Source: Micrasema longulum (Eukaryota; Arthropoda; Insecta; Trichoptera; Brachycentridae). Taken from it: a stretch of 64,000 bases of DNA. The notes under the pieces are model-generated. The model ran no database searches and had not been told where the DNA came from. It saw nothing but the letters and a program-made list of their open reading frames with translations. The position numbers and the translations under genes are program-made. Within the stretch, counting starts at the first letter, position 1. The number at the start of each line of letters is the position of its first letter. This document shows, in pieces, positions 11,021 through 20,834 of this stretch. The stretch covers positions 248,001 through 312,000 of the forward strand of contig JAGVSM010000922.1 in NCBI GenBank assembly GCA_022494885.1, in the 5' to 3' direction.

Positions 11021-11261
11021 TAATTTTATTAATTTTTCACGCCCATAAGGCTTTTACATCCATGGAAGTTATATAACACATGAGTATATAAACAACATAA
11101 AATTTTAAAAAATACAATATAAAGAAAAAAAGGTAGAACTGTGTTTAGAAGTAAGGTTGGTATAAAAATATGTTATGTAACTATTGAGTTTGCTTATATA
11201 AAAGTTTGAAAAATCCCCAGCTTTTCAAACGTACTCATCATCATAATCACTACACTCACTC
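11021..11261. other. AT-rich spacer
   Basis: Nothing recognised. Confidence 0.5.
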
Positions 11262-11430
11262 GGCGGCCTCCGTGGTGTAGTGGTTAAGACGCTTGACTCA
11301 CGCACGGAAGGTTCCGGGTTCGATTCCCGGTGAGAACACAAAAATTGTAATGTGATTTTTCTCAAGCCTGGGTGCTCTGTGATGTAATTCACCACTGTAA
11401 TTAGGCCTCCTGGCCTGTTGTGGTGCAAAA
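11262..11430 (+). repeat. SINE family S1, tRNA-derived
   Basis: A box GTGGTGTAGTGGTTAAGACG (11271-11290), B box GGGTTCGATTCCCGG (11317-11331). The body has CAAGCCTGGGTGCTCTG and CACTGTAATTAGGCCTCC and ends in an A-rich tail at 11425-11450. It is well preserved relative to the minus copy at 9337-9487. Confidence 0.9.
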
Positions 11431-11505
11431 AAAATGTTTAAAAAAATGTAAGATCATGCCACGACTATACCAATCGTACACTAAATGCAGTAAATATTGA
11501 TCATA

Positions 11506-11540
11506 CTCTTCTTCTTCTTCAGCCCTCTGTTCTCCACTGC
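11506..11540 (-). repeat. RTE-type LINE 3' terminus, tiny fragment
   Basis: Minus strand GCAGTGGAGAACAGAGGGCT followed by (GAA)n. It matches GCAGTGGAGAGAATAAAGCT plus (GAA)n at 27664-27704, the end of the RTE-like element. It is therefore an extreme 5' truncation of the same or a related element. Confidence 0.55.
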
Positions 11541-11582
11541 TTATTTTTTTTTTTTTTACAATAAACACAAGTGATAAAACAG

Positions 11583-11728
11583 ACATATTACAACAGAGAT
11601 GAGGAACATTAAAGAAAAGGTAATATAGAAGTCTAGGCATTTATAGGGCTTATGACCTGCCAATGGCTGGTTTAAGTGGTCACTTTACACACTGTGTAAC
11701 ATTCACTATTCTGCCTATATTTGAACAT
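11583..11728 (-). repeat. Family F copy F3, part left of LINE insertion
   Basis: Landmarks: CATATTACAACAGAGATGA, GGTAATATAGAAGTCTAGGC, GGGCTTATGACCTG, ACACTGTGTAACATTCAC, and ATTTGAACAT at the break. The same unit resumes at 12832. Confidence 0.88.
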
Positions 11729-12831
11729 GCCAAAATATTTGCTTTTTGCTGACGACCTTAAACTTTATAGAATTGTAAATAATACTGATGATTGCAATAC
11801 CCTGCAGATGAATCTCAACAGAATTCACGAGTGGTGCAATAAAAATAATATTTTTCTCAATATAGATAAATGCCAGGTTATTTCCTTTTCAAAAAGTAAG
11901 AAACCCTTAATTTTTAACAATTTGTTGAACCACGCAACAATTGAAAGAGTTAATTTCATTAGGGATCTTGGCGTAATTTTTGATGATAAACTTACATTTA
12001 TCAAACATATTGACAAGATTTCAAATGAGGCGCTAAGTATGTTGGGATTTATTTGTAGGGTTACTAATAAATTTGAAAGTATCGCACCAATCAAGTCACT
12101 TTATTGCTCCCTGGTTAGAAGTCGTTTAGAATATATTTCTCCAGTCTGGTCGCCCCATTATCGTGTACATTCTGATTCACTCGAGCGCGTCCAGAAGAAA
12201 TTTCTAAAATATATTAATTTTAAACTTCATATTCCTGCTGCTTTATTTAATTATAATCAATTGTTGTCTTCAGCAAATCTTTTAAGACTTTCTGATAGAA
12301 GAATCCTAACTGACCTAATATTACTTTTTAAGGTGATCGATTCATTAATTGACTGTCCAGATTTGCTGGAGTTGGTGTGTTTCCGTGTACCTGGTCGACA
12401 TGCCCGCCACAGATCTCCTTTTTGTTCTGCAAGTTCTAGAACCAACTATCACATGCACTCGCCTATCCCCAGGCTCCATAGATATGGCAATCAGTATGAG
12501 GACAAGGCTGATATATTTGGTTCTGGACTTGATAGTTATAAAACGAGTCTGATTTCTTTTTTTCTCTCGCAATATTATTCTTAAACTTTTCTTTTTATTT
12601 AAAAATGTTTTTTTCCTTTTTTGTTTTTTCATATTTATGTATTTATTTCGTTATTATTTTTGGTTGCTTTTATGTATTTACCTGCTTGTTACTATTGTTA
12701 TAGTTATGCAATTTTTATAATTTTTTGTTATGTTTCTATATATGTATTTTTTAATTTTTTTTTTTCATATTTATGTTCAATATATGTTAAAGGCAATTTC
12801 TGCCGTTTATGTAAAATAAATAAAATAAATA
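11729..12831 (+). mobile_element. 5'-truncated non-LTR retrotransposon inserted in family F
   Basis: The insertion is flanked by AACAT on both sides (11724-11728 and 12832-12836), and the flanking F sequence is continuous across it (TTTGAACAT / CTATATTCC). It contains the C-terminal part of a reverse transcriptase gene, a T-rich 3' UTR of about 240 bases, and a 3' tail of repeated AAATAAATAAA units. A truncated 5' end, short target duplication and simple 3' tail are the marks of target-primed reverse transcription. Confidence 0.88.
11730..12584 (+). CDS. Non-LTR reverse transcriptase, C-terminal 284 residues (CR1/Jockey-like)
   Basis: The frame is uninterrupted from the insertion point to TAA. 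It begins inside the palm domain: LLFADDLKLYR carries the catalytic FADD box, with only the second half of the palm present. Then follow IDKCQVISFSKSKK, the FIRDLGVIFDDKLTF motif and RSRLEYISPVWSPHY in the thumb region, and a C-terminal region typical of insect CR1/Jockey-like ORF2 proteins. The endonuclease and the first part of the palm are missing, so it cannot act on its own. The first in-frame ATG codons upstream belong to the flanking repeat. An open frame over 284 codons suggests a recent insertion. Confidence 0.85.
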   Translation, partial: PKYLLFADDLKLYRIVNNTDDCNTLQMNLNRIHEWCNKNNIFLNIDKCQVISFSKSKKPLIFNNLLNHATIERVNFIRDLGVIFDDKLTFIKHIDKISNEALSMLGFICRVTNKFESIAPIKSLYCSLVRSRLEYISPVWSPHYRVHSDSLERVQKKFLKYINFKLHIPAALFNYNQLLSSANLLRLSDRRILTDLILLFKVIDSLIDCPDLLELVCFRVPGRHARHRSPFCSASSRTNYHMHSPIPRLHRYGNQYEDKADIFGSGLDSYKTSLISFFLSQYYS

Positions 12832-13098
12832 AACATCTATATTCCTTCAATTCTTTCATCTGTTGATGTTTGTGAAGTTAAAGAGTTGAAACCTTTATTT
12901 ATGCAGGTGAGATTCATCTAATTGAATTATTTCACCTACATACTAGGCAACGCCTGAAAATGTTATTTTTTCAATTTCTATACTTTTTCATGGACCAGGT
13001 AATTTATCAACAATATTTTGAGTTTGTCCAAATTTTTGTAGACAAGAACTGGATTCAACTCCCTGGGGAACTGTTTATATTAACATATTACATCACAG
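12832..13098 (-). repeat. Family F copy F3, part right of LINE insertion
   Basis: Continues F3 with CTATATTCCTTCAATTC, CATCTGTTGATGTTTGTG, CATACTAGGCAACGCCTG, ATCAACAATATTTTGAG and the dyad CTCCCTGGGGAA (13059-13070). Confidence 0.88.
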
Positions 13099-13205
13099 AC
13101 TTCTCTGTTGTAATATGTTAATATAAACAGCTCCCCAGGGAGTTGAATCCAGTCCTTGTCTACAAAAATTTGGACAAACTCAAAATATTGTTGATAAAAC
13201 AGAGT
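13099..13205 (+). repeat. Family F copy in opposite orientation, second arm of palindrome
   Basis: TCTCTGTTGTAATATGTTAA through TCAAAATATTGTTGATAAA is nearly an exact reverse complement of 13005-13097. Together they form a 95-base-arm palindrome with a spacer of only a few bases. Confidence 0.9.
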
Positions 13206-13481
13206 ATTCAAAAAATAAAGCATAAATATGGCATAAATATATTAATAGTAATAATGGTAAACAAAAAAATCCCACAAAGACACAACCTGTTTGTAGGTAT
13301 ACAAAAAATTTTTAATGAATTTTTGCTCCTATAATAAATAATGGACGGTTATAATTTTTGTGTAACATAAAAAAGAAAATATAAAATATTCTGTAAAAGA
13401 TTTAATGGTATTTTTTTTATGGTAATTAAAAAAGGAAATAAAAAATATCATTATTAATACAGAAGTTTGGTGTTTTGAGCT
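13206..13481. other. AT-rich spacer
   Basis: Nothing recognised; the open frames here are A/T-driven. Confidence 0.5.
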
Positions 13482-13920
13482 TTGGTAAGGTGCCAAGATT
13501 CGCACCCATATGGGAGTACTGGCATTATACAAGAGTTGAATAATCGGCATTTCGTTTTGAACGAGTATAGACTAGAGTTTCAGACAACACGCATCATGTT
13601 AAAAGTTGCTCCAGTAATTCATAGGCGGGTTGCGAGCTTATTGTGCATGCTTCCATCCTCAGTTATATAAACTCCCAAGTATTTGATGCTGTCAACTTTT
13701 TCAATCTTTTGTCCATTATTTTAAAGAGGCTGATCAAGGTCAGGACAGGATTTGTTGCACATAATCTGAGTCTTTTTTGTAATAATATTAAGACCCAGAC
13801 GAGTTGAGTTTTCCTGCAGTGTGTCAACAATATCCTGAAAATCACCAACAGGCTTTTCAAAAAGAACTGCATCATCTACATACTCCAGGTCACACAACTT
13901 TAGGGGGGAGTTCACGTTTC
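13482..13920 (-). pseudogene. Non-LTR reverse transcriptase fragment, frameshifted
   Basis: On the minus strand 13915-13740 encodes LEYVDDAVLFEKP with the YVDD catalytic box, followed by GLNIITKKTQIMCN. After a frame change comes KIMDKRLKKLTASNTWEF. After another comes VYITEDGSMHNKLATRL, then CIMPVLPYGCESW near 13490-13540. This series (F/YxDD, KT..M, YLG-like, thumb PVLxYGxExW) is that of LINE reverse transcriptases close to the R1/RTE-like groups and differs from the element at 11729. It holds about 140 residues of an expected several hundred, with at least two frameshifts and a stop: a dead 5'- and 3'-truncated copy. Confidence 0.75.
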
Positions 13921-14171
13921 TCCGTAAGCCCGAAACCGTTTCAAAGACTGTAAGTCTTCCTATCGATTTTACTCATATTTTCTGTCAATAAATGAATTAG
14001 GTACTCTTCTAAAATTTCAAATTTCGTATGTCACGATTTAAATTGAATTTAACTCTACTACGTCCACTGTGAGGGTGGCAAATTACATGAATGGCCTTTG
14101 TCAAATATTTTCATTCATCTTCATGACCATATTGCAAAAAGTAAGATAGAAAAACCTTTCCAATCAATTTT
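13921..14171. other. Unassigned spacer
   Basis: Nothing recognised. Confidence 0.45.
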
Positions 14172-14335
14172 TCACGTCAAAATTCCCAGTAATGGGATTC
14201 TTCAGGGCCTTAAGTATGGTAGACGAACGCGTTAAGCACTACCACTGTAAGGCGGTTTTATCTCCACTAGGTTTTCTTTTTTAATATTTTGACCTAAGAA
14301 GCACTCGTCCAGGATTCTAGATATATTTGACAAAC
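14172..14335 (-). repeat. SINE family S4 head, degraded, with upstream block
   Basis: The minus strand reads a tRNA-like segment with GCGTTCGTCTACCATACTTA and CCCATTACTGGGAA, where the B box has been damaged. It matches the head of the copy at 16741-17018. At 14293-14326 it carries (minus) TCTAGAATCCTGGACGAGTG, the block found beside the S4 copies at 46 kb and 59.2 kb. Confidence 0.55.
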
Positions 14336-15190
14336 AGCTTCTTTCTTTCTTCATCTTTAGAATTGTATGCGATTTTCGTAATTCGACGAGTGGCATCATT
14401 CTTGAACCACCCATACGAATGCAGTCGATTGAAAACCAATCGACTTTATCTCAAGTGCCCCAAAGCACTCAACATTGACAATCGAATGTGACATCGTAAT
14501 TTCAGCTGTCAAACGTCCGTCTTGTAAAAGGCTCGGCATTTATGTTTGAATGAAGAGTATGTATTTAACTTAAAATTTACAACACTGATCAATATTATAA
14601 TGATGACGTTTCAACAGATGTGCTACAAATATAACTGTACTTATTTTAAATCCATTATCAAATAAAGTTTCACTAGAAACAATACAATATGTTTTTTAGA
14701 AAACATTAAATGAATAGGAAATATTTCTAATAACATGTAGATGTGTGTTATGTTAACGGCAAATAATAATTATAAATATTGCAGTGTCTCTTTAAAACAT
14801 TTTCTTATAATTTTTCATAATTTTTCATACACAAAATATTCAACGGAAGAAGTCTGACAAGAAAGAATAAAAGTTTACGTGTAGCCGGAGAGCCATACGG
14901 ATTTGTTAGTATTGCCACTTTCTCATTCGTTTTTGTAATTCAAATTGTCAGAGGATTTTCAAGAATAGCATTATGAAAATGCAATCGAGATGCCCAAACA
15001 ACTATTGTCGACTGGGTGACAAAATGCCATATCTTTCCAGCATAAGACTCTTGAACTGTATTACTTATCCGCCAGGATACAAAAACACTTATTTTATTTC
15101 TCAAAAAAAAAAAACTAGTATTGACTTTGTGGTCAAAGATTTAAATAAATCTGAGTAAATATTTTTAAATAATCACTTTCTGACTTTTCT
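14336..15190. other. Unassigned DNA
   Basis: 14420-14530 is somewhat less AT-rich (GACTTTATCTCAAGTGCCCC, GTCAAACGTCCGTCTTG). No coding signal or shared repeat was recognised. Confidence 0.4.
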
Positions 15191-15196
15191 ATGTTT

Positions 15197-15227
15197 ACCG
15201 GTTTCAAAGCGTGCTGTTTTTCGTCAG
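15197..15227 (-). repeat. CTGACGA-hairpin-GAAACCGGT motif, inverted copy
   Basis: Minus strand CTGACGAAAAACAGCACGC, then TTTGAAACCGGT. A 3-bp AAA/TTT helix sits between the two boxes. It faces the plus-strand motif at 15540-15572 across the tandem array. Confidence 0.6.
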
Positions 15228-15247
15228 GATACTGATTATATTAACGT

Positions 15248-15565
15248 GCGAATCTCACTTCACACGTTCACCTAGCATGTTAGTGTAATTAGTATCTTGA
15301 TTCAGAGACAGTTACTTATATGCAAATCCCACTATACACCTTTACCTAGCATCTAAATGTAATTAGTGTTCTGATGAAGAAACGGGTACATACATGCAAA
15401 TCCCATTTAACATCTTCCCCTTGCATGTAATTGTATTTGGCTTGCATGTAAGTGTAATTGGTGTCCTAATTGTAAGAAAGATACATACATGCGAGTCCCA
15501 CTTTACACGTTGACCTTTCATGTTAGTGTTATTAGTATACTGACGAAGAAACAGGTACATCTCGA
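15248..15565 (+). repeat. Tandem array, four units of 74-95 bases
   Basis: Units start at 15248, 15322, 15396 and 15491 with GC(A/G)A(A/G)TC(C/T)CA, and share CCTAGCATGTTAGTGTAATT and GATGAAGAAACGGGTACAT. The third unit carries an internal partial repeat of about 21 bases (TTGCATGTAA...). Only the last unit proceeds into CTCGAAACCGGT, completing the motif at 15540-15572. The earlier units hold the first box (CTGATGA) but lack GAAACCGG. Confidence 0.8.
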
Positions 15566-15572
15566 AACCGGT
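15540..15572 (+). repeat. CTGACGA-hairpin-GAAACCGGT motif, copy M2
   Basis: CTGACGA, AGA...TCT helix, then CGAAACCGGT. It shares flanking sequence (TACATC, AAAAATCGGTA) with the copies at 20744 and 54983. These three therefore belong to one dispersed family. Confidence 0.65.
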
Positions 15573-16532
15573 AGGTACAGAAAAATCGGTATGTGGCTTT
15601 TTGCAATATTTCCTAAAATTCATTAAAAATTGAATATATTTGAGATTTCATTAGACTGGCGTGATTTAATAAAAAATCACTAGGTTTGTAACATTAATCA
15701 CAGCAAAGCAAGAATTTCAATGTAATGTAGCAATTTTTATTCATTAAATAATTAAGAGGATAAATGAAATAAAAATTTAATCAAATTAAACCAACAATGT
15801 CATACACATGAAACTAGATCATTATCTTTCTTTTTTTTACTCTGACTTTTCAATGAGGAACAAAACAGAGTCTCGAAACTCATTGTACAATAGATTAAAG
15901 ATGAACGTTCTGTACAATGATTAACCTGAATAAATAGGAAGCATCAAACTATTTTAATTTGAAAAAATATGTTCAAAAATTGAAAAAAATTGTAATGTTA
16001 TTAAAATTTTATATTAGTTTCTAAGATGTTATGAACTAACTAAATAAAAATAATGTATATATCATCAATCGTATATCATCGAGTGTGTTTATAATTCATT
16101 TTAGTATTTAAAAGTTTACGTGTCCATGGTCTCAAAAATCAAAGATATTTCGTTGTAGATAATCGTTGTCAAAAGTTACCGCCGCGCTAAAACCATAAGC
16201 AAGATAAAACATATTTAATAAGTTCTATGATGTAAACATAACAGCCCAAAGTGAATAATTATCTAAATTATTATAATAATTTAATGAAATTATAAATTTA
16301 TACGTTATAGTAAACAAATAAAACATCATAAATATGTATGTTTCGACTTTCTTTTATTTTGTATCCCAACTCAATACAGGGTTTTTGGTCTTACGGAGTT
16401 TGGGATACGCTATTATTTTGTTTATTTACTCTTGTTATTAATAAATTTTTAATTTTGGCTGCGGACGATACGGGATATTAAGTCTATAAAAATAATTTAT
16501 AAATCGTACTATATTGTATAATTGCCATGATT
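15573..16532. other. AT-rich DNA, nothing recognised
   Basis: No shared repeat or coding signal. Confidence 0.5.
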
Positions 16533-16690
16533 TGGATTGTGGTCCCGTGTCTAGTGTCTCGGACTCCAGGATCAAAGGTCCATGGTTCGAATCCCACTCT
16601 ACCCCAACACGATTCCTGTTTTTTATACTAAGTTATTTACAACTCGTTGACAATGGTCCTCAAAATTAAATATTTAGGTAAATTAAAAGA
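16533..16690 (+). repeat. SINE family S3, tRNA-derived
   Basis: GGTCCCGTGTCTAGTGTCTC (A box region), B box GGTTCGAATCCC (16583-16594). The body has CTCTACCCCAACACG, AGTTATTTACAACTCGTTG and ATATTTAGGTAAATTA and ends in an A-rich tail before 16720. It lies directly upstream of an S4 copy on the other strand. Confidence 0.88.
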
Positions 16691-16732
16691 AAGCAAAGGT
16701 TTCTTTAAAAAAAAAAAAAGTGCAAAGTCAAC

Positions 16733-17026
16733 TAGAATATCATCATCATCATTCCCTTTCCACGCCTAATGGTGCATAGGGCACTGCATTGGTACACCAA
16801 TCGCAGCGTATCTTGATCATTTTTGTTACAAGAAGGTAAGATGATCAGTCTCAGGCTTCAGGTACAAGTCCAGGGACTGTGAAATATTCTAGTGTAAACA
16901 CATCATTTAAAAAAAATATTTCAAATCAACCTTGGCGGGAATAGAACCCGAGTCCTCTTGTATGGTAGGCATTCGCTCTGAGCATTACATCACGAGGCCG
17001 AAATGACAAAACAAAACATAGAATAT
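16733..17026 (-). repeat. SINE family S4, complete copy with 8-bp target duplication
   Basis: The element (16741-17018) is flanked by TAGAATAT at 16733-16740 and 17019-17026. In minus orientation it runs: TTTCGGCCTCGTGATGTAAT (A box), CTACCATACAAGAGGACTCG, B box GGGTTCTATTCCCGCC, and a T-rich linker. The tail follows (CAGTCCCTGGACTTGTACC / CTGAGACTGATCATC / GATACGCTGCGATTGG / CACCATTAGGCGTGG), and the copy ends in (ATG)n. This 278-base copy defines the family and its simple ATG tail. Confidence 0.9.
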
Positions 17027-17235
17027 AACTCTGTCATAATATGGTCACCGTATTACAGGGTTCATGTTAAGGAAATCGAAAGATTATAGCAATTTTTTTG
17101 CGTTTGATCAATTTTAAACTAAATATACCGATTGAATGGGTAATTTTTTTTAACATAAGAAGATTAAATTAAAGTAAATGACTGAAAATACTTGATTTCT
17201 TATTATTTACCAAATATTTAAATTTTCAAATCATT

Positions 17236-17560
17236 TCCTCAAATTCGTAAATAACATGTGCTAGAACACCTTTGCACATTATTTTTTGTGAATGTGATGC
17301 TTTACATCATAAAAGAATCAGCACCCTCGGAAGACCACTGATTAAACCTGAGAATGCCAAAGAGCTTGCCCCTTACTTATACTTCGATACTTTACAGATC
17401 TGGGCATAGAGAGGGAATATTTAGTAAAATTAGATCTCTTGTCTTCCGCGCAGTAGCCAGGCTCTTAAAAGACCTGCCCATAGAGGGCCAGAACTATTCA
17501 CGGGGATCCACCACAATAGATCTTCACAGGTTGCAGTGAGCTTATATAGCACTGATCCCT
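17236..17560 (+). pseudogene. Non-LTR retrotransposon 3' end (zinc-knuckle C-terminus)
   Basis: Frame 17263-17409 encodes RTPLHIIFCECDALHHKRIS followed by a PLIKPENAKEL segment and a stop. It matches the C-terminal C-x-C...H...C block that follows RNase H in I/R1-type LINEs. The usual form is an ET-x-x-H-I-L-x-x-C-x-A pattern. The 3' UTR continues with GATCTTCACAGGTTGCAGTG at 17519-17538, a type of ending common to such elements. Only the last 49 codons are kept and the upstream part is absent. Confidence 0.65.
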
Positions 17561-18824
17561 TCTTTAAATAATAAAAATAATACTATAAAATATAATACAT
17601 AAATTTAAATACAAAATGTTCACTCTCTGCAAACATAAGATTTTCTTTCGTGTTTCGCACTGTAAATTGATAAGTTGAGTAAAATTGATTGAAGATTATG
17701 AAAAAACACACATCATATTTTAGTCGAGTATGTGTTTTGATACCTCTTTTCCTAAAACGGTCAAAAGATAACCTTTTTGGGTAGCGAGGAGTAATAAAAC
17801 ACCCTATTCTCTAATCTCAATGTTAAAATTTCGGATACTTCAGATCAATTCACTTTAATCCCTCACTTTTTAGTGCCTTATACATTTCTAAGCCAGGATT
17901 AAGTTTCCAGATAGGAATAAGTTATTTTAGATTTTCACGGAAAGCGCAAAGTTCGTAAAAATATGTGGGCATTATGTATTAGGCCTCATACAAAGGAAAG
18001 CATCTCGCAGATATAAATTTTCCATCTCCATAAAATTAGGATTCAATTTGCATTTCAAATAAGCCCCCGAAAATATTATTTTTGGCTTTAAAAGCTTAGT
18101 AACTTTAAAATTAGACCAAATTATCGAATAGAGATAATTAATTTGCCAAACTATTTAAGTCATAGATTATGTACATAATAAAGTAAAATCACTTTGAAAG
18201 CCCCAGTCTATTATCCGGATCCGTTTAAAAGGTCTTGTGGACTCTTTTCAGACCCGTACATTAGAAGAACATTTTTTTTGCTGTAATGATCGGTATTTTT
18301 TTTTTTTTAATTTTTGTTTACAAAAGATTCGCGTTTTTTTAATAAATTCACATTTACTCCTCCTAATGCTCCTATCGCCGCCACAACGACCTAAGAGATA
18401 CCGTCAATTTGTCTGTCACCTCAATCTAATTTTCACAATTCTGAAGGTTATAGAGAAATGTAATAATAACTAAAATAATCATAAATAAAGAAGGTAATGT
18501 AATACCCCATTTAAAAAAATACAATAAAAGTATTAACTTAACCTCGATTGCCTTTTAAATCTTGAAGTAAATAAAATTATTATGAATATCCGCCATATTA
18601 TCAATTTTATTTGGTCCCTGGTGCATAAAAATATTAACATCCTTACCAATTACATCTGTGACCATTGAACCATAATGGTTAAATAATATTTTTAACTTTT
18701 AGTCAATTTGTAAATAAAATATTATTTTTTTTGTGCCATTTTAATCAAGAAGAATTTAAAATTTGTATTAAAAGCTCATATCAAAATGCAACTTAATTTT
18801 TTATCGAATAAAGGTCGATTTGAC
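17561..18824. other. AT-rich DNA, nothing recognised
   Basis: The open frame 18237-18473 has no motif I know and begins in poly-T-rich DNA. No shared repeat. Confidence 0.5.
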
Positions 18825-18965
18825 AAAATCTACTTGTTCACATAGTAAAATGAATAATGCAAATTTCTTTTTAAACAAAACCGCTTTCATACAAAAAAAA
18901 GCTGCAATAATCACCTCCTAAAAAAATTTTCTTGTCAAAAACGGTATTTTTCAATTCGCAAAAAA
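18825..18965 (+). repeat. Low-copy repeat shared with 31000-31105
   Basis: Both contain a TTTCATACAAAA block, then ATAATCACC, then an A-tract, a TC...AAAACG block, ATTTTTCAATTCGCAAAAAACA (18948-18969) or its variant. Same order and orientation. Class unknown. Confidence 0.45.
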
Positions 18966-19470
18966 CACCTTTTTATTTATTTATTTATTTGACACTTTAC
19001 AAATACAATCATATAAGGGTGGGCATATTGCCTTAAAGCAATTTTTCTTAGCTACCCAAATCGTTCAGTTTAAGAAAATTATAAATACATAGACGTATTG
19101 AATCTTACAATTTTAAACAAAAATTAAAAGAAAAGATTTACAAAAATAAATTATACCATTAAACCAAGAAGAGAGGAGAGGGGATGGAAAGGAAAGAAGA
19201 AGGATAAAGGAACAATTTTAATATTTAGATAGTGACATTTCAATCTTGACTTAAATGTAAATAAAGAAGGGGCGTCTCTCACATTAGTGGGTAGATTATT
19301 CTACAATCGAGCGGCTACTACTGTGAAAGAGGAAGCAAGAAAATAAGAGCGATGACAGGGTATTAAAAGGGTTCTCTCGTTACCTTCAGCACAAGAGGAA
19401 ATCTTACGGTTTTGGTGGCGATGGGAAGATTAATGCCTGCAAAAATCGTTGAACACTTAAATAACTTTAA
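18966..19470 (-). pseudogene. LINE C-terminus and 3' UTR (FKSRLK family)
   Basis: On the minus strand 19440-19160 encodes SSFTVVAARL, a stop where the family has tryptophan, NNLPTNVRDAP, then FTFKSRLKCHYLNIK. This is the classic end of CR1/Jockey-like ORF2 (F-x-V-x-A-x-x-LWN-x-LP ... FKSRLK). The 3' UTR carries TTAAGGCAATATGCCCACCC and finishes with (AAAT)n at 18972-18990. Two other copies are at 9565-9862 (+) and 61130-61640 (-). The tryptophan codon has become TAG, so this copy is dead. Confidence 0.75.
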
Positions 19471-19734
19471 ACTGATAAAGACGTGGGCATTTATACTAAA
19501 TAAATTCATCAAAATTAACATTCCGGTAAAAAAAAAAAATGTTCACCTTTTACATTCAAAGTTTGAATAAGGTTTCATTCAATATTAGATCTGGTTATTT
19601 TCTGCTAAATTCATTTTATAGATTGTGTGATCAGCCAAACTTAAAAAATCACCAAAATTCCTTTAAAGCATGGTATAATTTTTTTTCAAGTAACACATAA
19701 ACATAACAAATGAATTAAGTTTGAATTATTTGGT
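19471..19734. other. AT-rich spacer
   Basis: Nothing recognised. Confidence 0.45.
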
Positions 19735-19958
19735 ATTTCTTTTCTTCTTCTTTTTTTTCTTTTCATGGTCATGTCATACCATATTTATATTCTATAAACT
19801 TTTTAATAATTAAAAAAGAAATGCCCCACGCTCAGACGCTGAAGTCTTTGTACGCATTTTTTACAATTTGTGCGATTGCTTAATTTTAAGATGTATTTTT
19901 CTCAAGTGTATTTTTGTAATTATATTTCCATGTATGGAAAAAATAGTAAAAAAATAAG
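19735..19958 (+). repeat. Repeat shared with 3700-3905 (likely LINE 3' end)
   Basis: See the matching blocks GTCATACCATAT, AACTTTTTAATAATTAAAAAA, CCACGCTCAGACGCTGAAGT and GTATTTTTGTAATTATATTTC. A short extra segment (TTTTTCTCAAG) separates the last two blocks here. Confidence 0.65.
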
Positions 19959-20690
19959 AGTTCTTCTTTACAATTAAGTACGCAAATACAAATTCAAAAT
20001 AATAAGTTCAATACATAATGACACAAAATACATCAGAGTTTTACTAGGACTAGCAGTTTTCTGCAAAATGCACATCTTAGGTTGTGTGGTCAACCAAAAT
20101 TCAAAAATATATAATAAAAAAAACAAATATATAGTAAAAAAAAAAAAATTATAATAAAAAGAATGTATGCATTATTTATTATTTGTAAAAGTTGGAATGT
20201 TTTTTAATGAGTAACTATCGTGTAGATATTGTTTTTCTTTTTTTTTTCAAAAAATGCTATTATCTCAGTTTCACTTTTCTATGTCTGGCTGCTTTCTGCT
20301 TGTCGTACTAAAATTCAAATGGAAACACGAAATTAATGGAAATCTCTTTGGATCCATTTGAATACATAAATCGCTATCAATATTTCATCAGAGACACTTA
20401 CCACACAATTGTGGATGCAGCATTCAGTTGGATGAATTGTTTCTCGGTTCCACTCCGTACTATGCTGGTTGTTCTACCGGGTGGAGGAAACTTGACACAA
20501 TAACATAGGTATTGAAAATATATGACCAAATTTTTATTACAAAATAACCTGGTATTTAATTTATGATTGAGTCGGTTGTGAATTTATATATTTTGATTTA
20601 AAAATTAACCAATAGTGTGACGTTCAACCTCTGAGCCCCTCTCCCTTCCTACTCCCCCCCCGCATATTCCTTAACCCATAGCTAAATTCA
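19959..20690. other. AT-rich DNA, nothing recognised
   Basis: A-rich tracts at 20110-20160. No coding signal. Confidence 0.5.
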
Positions 20691-20699
20691 CTAATCATC

Positions 20700-20800
20700 T
20701 TTTAGTGCATGTTTAGACATGGTGGTGTTTGCGTCCCCTTTAACGAAGAGACGGGTACGTCCCGAAACCGGAAGACACGCAAAGTCGGTAAGCGATTCAA
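20700..20800 (+). repeat. CTGACGA-like motif family, copy M3
   Basis: ACGAAGAGACGGGTACGTCC followed by CGAAACCGG (20744-20772). It is preceded by GTGCATG...GGTGTTTGCGTCC and followed by a TCGGTAAGCG block and TACAAATATTT. The same flanks surround the copy at 54983. The first box is degraded (AACGA for CTGACGA). Confidence 0.6.
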
Positions 20801-20834
20801 TACAAATATTTACTTACATTAACTATTACATTAT

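Noticed and set aside
11264..11335. tRNA gene on the plus strand
   Set aside because: A and B boxes are good but the 5' and 3' ends cannot form an acceptor stem, and the sequence continues into a body shared with 9337-9487. It is a SINE head.
13482..13670. 62-codon plus-strand protein
   Set aside because: It is the complement of reverse transcriptase motifs (TEDGSMHNKLATRL and PVLPYGCESW) on the minus strand.
15248..15565. CRISPR array
   Set aside because: Units are contiguous, 74-95 bases, without unique spacers, and the window is eukaryotic.
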